Assembly: GCF_014851395.1 (NCBI RefSeq)
Contig: NW_024040152.1
Location: 15,774,308 to 15,838,307 of the forward strand
DNA: 64,000 nt
From: Micropterus salmoides
Lineage: Eukaryota > Chordata > Actinopteri > Centrarchiformes > Centrarchidae
Reading direction: 5' to 3'
Below, one piece after another: positions 10,030 through 21,219 of this stretch. Every line of letters starts with the position of its first letter. The first letter of the stretch is position 1. The notes under the pieces were generated by a model. The model was not told the origin of the DNA and searched no databases. It saw only the letters and a list, made by a program, of their open reading frames with translations. The position numbers and the translations under genes were made by a program.

Positions 10030-13000
10030 ATATCAGAATAGAGAAAATAATTATATATTTTATATATATATATATATATAATATATAATTATTTTCTCTA
10101 TTCTGATAAAAAATATTTTATCCATATTGTGTCCTCCTACTGTATAGTTTGAGGGTGCTATCTTTAACTTTGGCTGAAGCTCTGTGAAATCATCATAATG
10201 ATAACTATAGGACTCTTCACATATTGATATATGCCACAACATCCATACAGTTATGAAAAATGATGTCCATAACTGCCTACTCTGTTTATCTCCCTGGGCT
10301 GCATGAAAATGGGGTGTCGAACTGAAGCCATTTTCAGTTTCCATTAAGCATATCTGATAACAGGCTGAGAGAAATCTGACTACATAATTTCTTTGTCGGG
10401 ACTATCAAGAATATATTTCCTCCCAGTGCACCATACGAGTTATGCTGATAAAATAGACGTTACAAGTCTTCTTCAAATATATCTTCACCAGCCTCACAGT
10501 ATATATTATGAACAAATTCTGCAACGTGAAACACCAAATATTGATATAGTCACTTGTCCCGGTATAGTGATGTAGCCCAATTAATCAACTTGGCGTGAGA
10601 AACACTCTGACTCCCCTCCTCTATCAGGCTGTAGTTGTTGGGAAGCCCCCAGTGCCAACAAAGGCCAAGGATGACCTGGTCGTAGCTGAGGTTGAAATCA
10701 ATGATGTCCCAATCACTTGTCGAAACCTCCTGACACGCGGACAAACGCAGGATGAGGTCAGTAGCAATATGGATAATCATATCTCACAGTATTAAGTTCA
10801 CTAGCTTTGTGGAGTATTTATTGATATGCACTTTACCATGTCTGCAGATTAGTAAAGTGAGCGGTGCCGCGGTGTCAACCAGAGGCCGTTACATGACAGC
10901 AGAGGAGAAGGGCAAAGCTGTACCAGGGTGACTTCTCTCGCCTCTCACTTTGAGTAGCTGATCGTAAAAGCTAGTTGGCTTGCTGTTTAAACACAACCTC
11001 TCTACTCTTTCCACGCAGGGATCGCCCTTTGTATCTGCACGTCCAAGGACAGACTAGAGACCTCGTCGACAGTCAGTACTTTTTCAGACTTATCCACAGT
11101 CGGTCATGAATATATGTCTTCATATCTCATGTAATTAGACTGATGGGTTTTTTTCCGCGTTCTCCAGGGGCAGTTAATAGAATCAAGGAGATCATCACCA
11201 ACGGTGTGGTGAAGGCTGCAACTGCCTCATCATCATCTTCATCCTTCCCCCCTGGTGGAGCTTCTGTCACAGTTTACCAACAGCACAATCCACCTCCTCC
11301 CTCACTGCCCCCCATGACCCACCACAAACCACACTTTCAGTCCGGGGTGAGACGGGTTCCTTTTTGACTTTTTACATCTCATGAACTAACGTGATAGTAC
11401 TATGAAAGGATTTTACCGTCATTTTGCTTCCAATATTGCCAACAGAGAAGACTTTTTTTTGAGAATTGCATATTGTTTACATCACTTACAACCAATCTAA
11501 CTTCCATAAAAATTAAGCTGCATTTTGATGTTGGAGATGTTGGAGAAGTTGCATTTTGATGTTGGAAGATAGGGCTGTCCCGATCAAGTGTTTTTTGTTC
11601 CTGATCCCGATTCGACTCATTTAATATTGAGTATCCGCAGATACCGAATCCCGTTAGGATACTTGTCTTTTCCTAGATAATACAGTTGCATAGTGCAATC
11701 TTCAAGTACATTAAATGGATAACAATTAATCCAATATATCATCCATATCAATGTTTTTAAATTTATTTTTACAAAATAACCAAATAAACAAACTAAAAGA
11801 TGTCTTTATAAATAAAACAGCTCTTATCAATTCCATTTAGTGCAGCATTGTTGTAGTAGAACTAGAACATTCAAAAAAAGTAATATAATCACAGTTCCAC
11901 TTTGAAGTGGTATAAAACCTTAACTTTAACATTCACAGTCACAACCTGCCTGAGTTACCTGAGTGAACTCACAGTATTCTGTTGGGTGAATATTTTTTAG
12001 GTACCATATCCAATTGTTAGTATTGAATGCTCTGTTACTACAAGTGGCTGTTCAACTGCTTTTGATTTACATTTAAAATTATTTCCACACTGCAGACATT
12101 GTAGCAGCATCCTGCCACAAATTGCACTCTTTGTTAACGACACTTGTGAGAAAGTTAACGTAAAACAAAGGATTGGGCTTAGGTCCGCGCCCTATTAAGC
12201 CGATACTGATCATCAAGAAATGTCTTGGTTGGCCCCGATTCTGAACTTTAATATTGTATCGGGACATCCAAACTGACCAGAATCCATTGCATATGATGGC
12301 CACTCTAATAGATTACCATCTTAACTCTCTGTAACTTAATCACTAATATTCTTCAGTCTAATAATCGTTTTTTGGATTTGGACAAGTATTGCAGATAAAG
12401 TAAAACCGATGCAATTTGTAATAAATGGACAAAAATATGTAGAAAAACCCCACCAGTATGGTCCATACGATGGTAAAAATTAATTGTTATTTAACCAGTG
12501 AATGGTAATAACCTCTAGTAATGCATATAGTTGTATTTATACCCTTATGATGTCTTTCCTTTCTCAGATGCATTATGTTCAAGATAAAATCTTTGTGGGC
12601 CTGGAGCATGCTATCCCGGGGTTTGTGGTCAAAGAGCGGGTCGAGGGCCCTGGCTGTTCGTACCTGCAGCACATTCAGGCTGAGACAGGTGCAAAAGTCT
12701 TCCTTAGGGGAAAGGGATCAGGCTGTTTAGAGCCTGCCTCTGGACGAGAGGCCTTTGAACCCATGTACATCTACATCAGGTGGGAGTTGTCCTATAAATT
12801 AAGAAAGATTAAGAACCTTAAGAAGACTGACATGATTCCTGCTTGTGCAGTATGAACGAGCCTCTGTGGGCTTAGTAGAACTAAATGCAGTCTGTTTTCC
12901 TTCCAGTCATCCTAAACCAGAAGGACTTGCTGCAGCAAAAACCTTGTGTGAGAACCTGCTTCAGACAGTGAGTAATTTCCTGTTATTGTAAAATGGTAAA

Positions 13001-16000
13001 CCGTGATACTCTTTATTTTCCATTCCAACTACAATTGGCGCTCAGTTACATTACAAGTTTGTCTAAATCAAAATGTGCGTTTTTCCACTATAAAAGCTTT
13101 ATTTGAACAATTGGCACATACTGCCATTGTTGAACTGGTTTGAGGAAGAGCTGACCATGGCTGCTGACAATGCAGGGTGTAGTTATTACAACTGTCTGGA
13201 TTTGGCACAGGTCTAAAGCAAATCTCTGAGGGATGTCAACTTAGCCACTGTCAGCTGATACAATGTAGTTTTGACTAATCAAATTCTTAGCCATGATTAA
13301 TCTCTCATTGATTAATCAGTAATATCCCTAGTGGCCACTACTGATATTTCCAAAGGTGCTTTAGGTATAGGTCATTTGTATTGGAACTTAATAGTTCCAA
13401 TTATTATACAGTAGGTTTATTCCTTGTTTTCTTCCATAATACAGTCACATTTTTGTTCTTATTATTCACTCAATATGATTACAGATAATAGTACATTTTC
13501 ATATTTTAGTTCCTTGACCTGCTAACAGTAAGTAAGTACAATGTTTCTCTTTCTCTAGGTTCATGGAGAGTATTCTCGCTTCCTCAGTCAAATGAGCACA
13601 ATGATGCCAACACAACAAGGTACAATGTAGCTGGTTGTCTCTGCAGTTTAGGTTTATCACTTTTTTGGCAATACACTGTTGTTGTCCCTCAGCTGACAGC
13701 TATGCCATCCTCAGTCAAAACACACGCTGTGATTTCCGGTATGGCACGGTACTGAGCGGTCGTGTCTCTTTTGGCTCCGCCACAAGTCTGGAAAAATCCT
13801 GAAATAACTTCATCATTGTGCTTATTAAACCAGAAAAGGCGACAATAGCGTATGGGCTCTGGAATTTTACAATGTCGCCAAAGAAGAATCGCATCAAAAA
13901 AACAGAATTACCAAGTGAAAGCTTGGAGTCCGAGGGTGCTGGGCTGACGTTACCTCCATGTGCTAGTGGCGCTAACAGAGCAGAGGTGATGAACACAAGC
14001 AGTGCAGTTACCCCGGAAGATATTCTCAAGGCCATCAATGATACGAAGGTGGAATTTTCTATAAAATTTGAAAATGTGCTGTCTGCTGTGGACAATGTAA
14101 AAAAGGAAGTCAAGGACTGTGCTGAGCGAATCTCTCACGCTGAGGTACGTATATAGTGGCAGGGCTAAGGCTGTACGGAGGAGGTCCGCAGAAGCGGCTC
14201 CTCACGGGTGCGTGGATCTGTTGTGCGCCGCAAGGAGGGGGGAGGTAGTTGTAGCTACAGCCATACATTAACGGTAGTTACAGTTACAGGGAAAGAGGGT
14301 TGTTCATATGTTCGCAGTTGATTGTTCGGTTTGCATGTATTCTTGCACTATGTTTTACTTAAGTTTTTTTTGTTTTTCTTTAAAGTGGGATGTTGGGATG
14401 ATCTATTGTGTTTTCATGGGGCAATATTTTGGGTCAAGCGCCTTTGGTAAACCCAATGACTCATAGTGTCAAAGTTAAATTCACATCCTGGAGGATTAAA
14501 TAAAATTGGCAAAATTAAGCGGGTAATAAACAGATTAAAACGACTTCAGTCGAAGATCATATTTCTGCAAGAATCACATCTATTGGCTGTTATTTCTAAA
14601 ATACGCAAGAGGTGGCCAGAGCAGGTGGTTTTTGCATCATTTAGCTCTCATGCAAAAGGAGTTATTATTCTTATTCATAAGTCTATTCCATTCCAAATAT
14701 TGCAAACAATCTGTGATTCAGCTGGTAAATACATCTTTATAAGGGGTACCTTGCTGTCTGAGCAAATAAATTTAATTAAAGTATATGGTCCGAATGAAGA
14801 TGCCTAAGTTCTTCAGCAATTTGTTTTTGAATATTTCCGCACTTCCAGGTAAATATGTTATTGCAGGAGATTTTAACTGTACTCTGGATCCTGCTAAGGA
14901 TCGCCCCACTGGTTCAAACATCTCCCACACCCAATCTAGAAAAGCCATACTGCATTTTATGAAGGAGTTGAATTTAACAGATTTGGAGGGAACTGAAACC
15001 AGATGATGTGGTTTACTCCTGCTACTCTTAATCTACTTACATCTACTTAATCCCAGCAACTTTACGCTCAAAAATTGAAGATTGTTTCTATGATAGTATT
15101 GTTATCTCTGACCATGCTCCAGTATCTCTTATGTATTTAGTCTCTGACTTGAAGGCAGATCCGCCGAGATTGCGCTTTCAACCCAAATGGCTGCAAGATA
15201 CAAGCTTTATTGAACACATTGGTCAGCAGATTGATCTATACTTTTCAATCAACACAACCCAGACTTCAGCTTGCACTAGATGGGAAGCCTTTAAGGCATT
15301 TATAAGGGGGCAAATTATAAGTTTAGTAGCTCCAACTCAAAAAATGCACAACAAAAGATGAAAATACTTGAAACTAAAATTAAGACTCTAGAGAGAAATT
15401 ATTCTCAATAATTCTGCCGATACCCACAAGGAGGTGCTGTTGCTCAGGGCTCAATGTAACTCAGTGTCTGCAGATAGAGCTGCAACAAGCTTATTGAGAC
15501 TTAATCAATCATATTACGACCAGGGTGAAAAAGCTGGGAAGCTGTTGGCTTGGCGAATCAAACAGCAGCAAGCAGAGAGAACAATTGGCTCAATTCAGGA
15601 TGCAGGGGGAGTTGTGAAGGTAAACCCTCTGGAGATAAACGATACCTTTAAATCCTTCTATGAAAAATTATATACATCAGAGTATCCTTCTGGAAATGAT
15701 ACCCAGGCTACCTTTTGGGACAGGTTGGAGTTTCCTGAAGCTTCAGAACACTCTAAGAGCATTCTTAACGCTACGCTGACCGTGGAGGAAATTTCCAATG
15801 CAATTGACTATATGAGGGCAGGGAAGGCTTCTGGCCCTGATGAGCTGCCCATTGATATTTACAAGAAATTTAAGGATAAACTTTGTTCTCCCCTCTTGGA
15901 GATGTTTTTAGAAACTTATGAAAATGGCCTCCTACCCCCTTCTTTGAGAGGTGCCCTGATAACCCTGCTACTGAAACTGGGAAAACCACAAACAAAATGT

Positions 16001-19000
16001 GATCTCGCTAATGAACTCTGATACTAAGGTACTTTGTAAAGCACTGGCGATGTGGATGGAGGGCTTTCTCCCTGATGTGGTGGGTAGTGATCAGAATGTT
16101 TTATAAAAGGTTGCCAGGGTTTTCATAAGGAGAGTGCTGAATATTCTGTATGTTAGTAGGGGGGCGCGAAACACTGCAATCCTGTCTTTAGACGCGGAGA
16201 AGGCCTTTGACAGGGTTGAGTGGCCCTACCTTTTTGATGTATTAACTCGCTTTGGCTGAGGTGAAAGATTTTGTAGATGGATAAAGATACTATATACAAA
16301 TCCCACGGCAGAGATCCTTACTACCAATATGGTATCTAAACCCTTTGATATTTGTAGAGGTTCTAGGCATGGCTGTCCTCTCTCTCCTCTCCTATTTATT
16401 CTTGCCATTGAGCCTCTGGCTATGGCCATTAGATCGCACACCAATATCTCAGGCATCAAAATAGATCAATCAATAGACCATCAAATTGCCCTCTTTGCTG
16501 ATGATGTGATTTTTGTTTCTTACTGACTTGCACAATTCTATACCTACGCTCTTGAATCTAATTAATGATTTTGGGGTGTTTTTGGGATATAAAATAAATA
16601 ATTCAAAAACCTGTTACTTCCGCTTTTAATGCAACAGTTTGCTTTACATACCTCGGCATTCATTCATATCCGGACGGAGATTGATTGAATAGTCTCAACT
16701 AACTATGACCCTGTTGTAGACTCAATACTCCGATTGATAGATAGTCATCCCTACCTATATCTTTGATTGGCCGAGTTAACATTCTGAAAATGACTGTGAT
16801 CTGTTTCAGAATATACCTCTGCCACCGCCACCATCCCTTTTTGCAAGGCACAGAAAATCGTTCACTGCTTTTATTTGGAATAATAGATGTCCCAGAATAC
16901 GTTTGTCTTTGCTGTACCAACCGTATGACGGGGGGGCTCCATCTGCCAAATACCCAGTGGTACTACTGGACCGCACAGCTTCGCACTGCTATGTACCATT
17001 TCATCTCTGAAGCTTTCCCATCCTGGATGGAGCTTGAAATGTTCTCAGTTGTTCCCAAATTACCTCTCAACTTCTACATCTACTCGGCTGATGTTAAAAA
17101 ACTCAAAAAGCAAACAAATAATCCCTTTGTTCTCAATACGATCAAGGTTTGGTACAAAGTGCGGAAATTTCTTGGTGAAAAGCATTCCTTATCATGCTTC
17201 AGCCCTATCTGGAGCCACCAAAACTTTGCTCCTGGGAAAAATGATCCGGGTTTCCAAATATGGGCCAATAAGGGTCTAAGAAAAGTTCAAGATTTGTATA
17301 GAGAAAGCATTGTTATGTCATTTGAAGAACTCACAGCAAAATATGATATTCCTAGCGAACATTTTTTTTTATATTAACAGTTGAGGAGCTTTCTTTATGC
17401 TTCCCTGAACCAAAATTTGGCAGTACCCCCTTTGTCTATCTTAGAAAATTTGATTTCGACCCAATGAAATGATAAGGTCAGAATTTCAGCTATTTACAAT
17501 ATGTTTGAGTCTAGCTCTACTGAATCGTCTGAACAAACTGAATTCCTGGAGAGATGATGTTCAGGACGACATTTCCTTGGAAGAATGGAGTAGTATTTGT
17601 ACCAAGGCTCAGACTGTGAATACTTGGCTGAAGCTTCTGCAATACAATTGGTTGATGTGAACATATGTAGCCCCTGCTAAGTTAAATTTATTTAATAACA
17701 CTATTCCAGACCAGAGATGCTCACAAGTCTTTGAGCTAGAGTCCAAGTCAAGTCTCAAGTCTCGTGGTTATTACGAATGTTGTATCACCTGCTGTGTTGA
17801 ATCCAGGTTGCTAATAAAACTTCATAGCTATAAGGAATACTGTTAACCTGTTTTTCATTTACAGAGCACAACCATGTAATGTGCAATGCAATTAATGACA
17901 GCTTATTAAATACTGTAAGTCAATAAAACTGTGACGTTGCATAATCAACAATAAATCTGTCTGTTTTTAACTTACAGAGCACAACCGTGTAGCTGTAACA
18001 TGTTTTTAACTTGTTACTTTAACTTTAGACTCGACTCGGACTCGTGGCGCGGGACTCGTGAATAACGTGTATTTTTAGGAAAGGTCTGATGAGCTTGCCG
18101 TTATTCCCTCCCTCCGTTACCTATAACCTGCCTACGTAACATCTGCTGCGCGCGGACGCATGTGTCAAACACCGGCAGCTGCTGTGCCATTCATCATAAA
18201 CTTTGGCTTTAAAACTTCATACAACAAGACCCAAACAAAGAAGCGCTGAACGCAAATATGTGGTGAGTAAACATGTTTAGCTCAGTATTGGCCATCTAAC
18301 GTTAGCTTGCTTCTTGCTTCAGCTACGAGCTACGGGAGGTTAATTCTGACTGTCGTTCGTTATGAAAAGATGAACGAGCGTTTGTTTACTTGCCAAACTT
18401 GTGGTGGTCGATTAAAGTAATCATTTACGTCCCGCTGGCTGCCATCACGTTAATTATTGCCGTTGGCTGGAAAGAGGTTACAGGTTTATTGTTGATCATG
18501 TAGCCTAACCTTACAGTTTTATTTAGTTATAGACTAACATTACACTGGTTTGAGAGTCTGCAGGGTGTGTTGACTTACAGTAGTTTAAGCTGTCATTAAC
18601 TGCATTGCACATTACATGGTTGTGCTCTGTAAATGGAAAAACATGTTACAGCTTTATTGTTGACCATGTAACTTTACAGTATTATTTAGTTAACTTTACA
18701 CTGGGTTTGAAACTCAACAGGGTTTGTTCACTTACAGTAGTTTATAAGCTGTCATTAATTGTAGATGCATTGTACATTAGGCTACACGGTTGTGCTCTGT
18801 AAGTTAAAAACAGACAGATTTATTGTTGATTATGCAACGTCACAGTTTTATTGACTTACAGTATTTAATAAGCTGTCATTAATTGCATTGCATATTACAT
18901 GGTTGTGCTCTGTAAATGAAAAACAGGTTAACAATATTCCTTATAGCTATGAGGTTTTATTAGCAACATGGATTGAACGCAGCTGGTGACGCAACATTCG

Positions 19001-19122
19001 TAATAACCACAAGAGACTTGAGACTTAACTTGGACTGTAGCTCAAAGACTTGTGTGTGTGTGTATATATATATGTGTGTATGTATGTATGTATATGTGTA
19101 TGTATGTATGTATATGTGTGTA

Positions 19123-19169
<47 letters not shown>

Positions 19170-21179
19170 GAGTGAGGAGAACAAGTATTCATCAAATACT
19201 TGTTCTCCCCCACTGTATGTGCATTATTTATATAAGGAATGGGAGGCAATGTTTGACTTCTGAAGTGACTATTGCTATATTTTTGGATTTTGTGTGCTTT
19301 GTTGCTGGTTAATTGTGAAATGCTTTTATACTAAATTCTTTGTTAAAGCAGAAAAATAAATAAATATATTGTTAAAAAACAAACAAACAAAAAAACACAC
19401 TGTATATGATTGTAGAAATGACAGAAAGAGCCTGACCCCATCGGTTTCCCTCCTCCAGGCTTTGCACAGCCTCCAGTGGTGAACGGGATGCCTCCGCAGA
19501 CTTCTTACTATCCCCCTGCTGGATACCAGCCAGGCTTCCCCATGCCTGTACCTCCACCTCAGCCACAACCTGTCCTTCCACCTTACGCTGTCCCACCTCC
19601 TTTACCTCACGCAGCACCTGCAGGTTTGCCTCCTCAGTACCCCCTCCCCCATGCCCCCACACCTGCTCCTGCTCCTGCCCCAGCTCCAACTCCAGCGCCA
19701 GCTCTTGCCCCTGCACCTGCTCCAAGCGCTATGCCACAGGTAGGACCGAGCCATCAAATCTTCCATTTTATATAATGAATGAGGTAAAACATATTGGTTA
19801 CTTTTTTCCCTTCAACTTGAAATTTGTGTTTTTGAAGTGGTGTTAGAAATGTCAACATTTGAACTCTGAAACAAGAAACAATAATACTTTGTGTTTTTCT
19901 TTCTTGACAGAATCTTCCTCCTGTACCATTTCCTCCATCAGCTGCAGCGCCACCCAAAGCTCCACCTCCTGCTGCCCCAGCCAACCCACCACAGAAAAGA
20001 CGCTTCACAGAGGAGGTCCCAGACGAGAGGAACAGCGGTCTGCTCGGATACCAGGTGATAAAACAGCTCACCCACCTTTATAGCCCTTTCTCACCATTAT
20101 TTTCTTTTCTCCACCTTGAGGCCCCCTTGTTAGTTTTTTGCCTTTGTGTGTATGCCTACACCTTTACCTAATGCGGCATTCAGACCAACTGCAAATTTTC
20201 TCCTTGCGACGCTTTCCTCGCGTGAGTACATTCGCTGCAAGTGTTCACACACAGCGCAAGAAGCCGATTTTAACGTGAATAAACACAACTCGCCGTTACT
20301 ACAGCTGTATGAACAAAGTAAACCAGACCAAAGTAAACATTTTGCTGTGGTTAAATGGCAATAAACAGATTAAACTTTGTCAGCTCTGTCAGCAAGACAG
20401 TAGGACAACAACTTCTAAAATGTTTGTTTTCTGAATGGAGTTTGGATCGATCAGGGCTATTCTATGCTCACTTGATCACAGTAAAGTACAATGATAGCTG
20501 GAATAAAGTTACAGACACATGTTTTCTGAACTCACCAGGTAGTTCAACCTGCTTGCTTTCTTTTCTCCAAGTAATGTCCAGTTTTTATATAAATATAAAG
20601 TCGTAATCCGACAGAGCTAACGACGCTAACAACACTGGAAGCGGATGTGCATGGAAGCTAGCTGCTGAGAAGCTCCGGTGAAGATAAATCAATTTTGTAA
20701 TCCCAAAAACTTAAGTTAAAAGCTAATTTATTAAAAGCAGTTTACTCCGAGCTCTAAACGGCGTAGTTGTCAGAGCATAATCCAGACTGACTATGGGTGT
20801 TTATTTGTCCAGAGGTTGCAGCGCTGCTCCCTGCTCCTCTCCCCTAAGTTTAGCAGCTCTCCGCCTGCCAGCAGATTTTCAATCCCCCGCTCTGCCTGGT
20901 CCTCTCCACACATTGCTCTGAAGCCTTCGGTGACGTACGGACAATCTCAACAACTGATAGGCTATCGCGACTCAACGTCATGCGAATTCCTTGGCGTTGC
21001 CTTTGCGTTGCCGTCCTCGCCTCCTTTGCGCCGCCCGACAGGAAATCGTGGTTCTACATGTCTTTGCATTGACTTAAGAATGTAATTTGTTGTATGTATG
21101 TATGTATGTAAATTCACCGCCCCAAACGCTCGCTTCGCTTTTGGTCTGAAAGCACCATTAGAGAGAGAGAGAGAGAGAG

Positions 21180-21219
<40 letters not shown>

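Noticed and set aside
18960..19312. Tyr/Ile/Val-rich frames on both strands
   Set aside because: Products of the TG/TATG/TA simple repeat.
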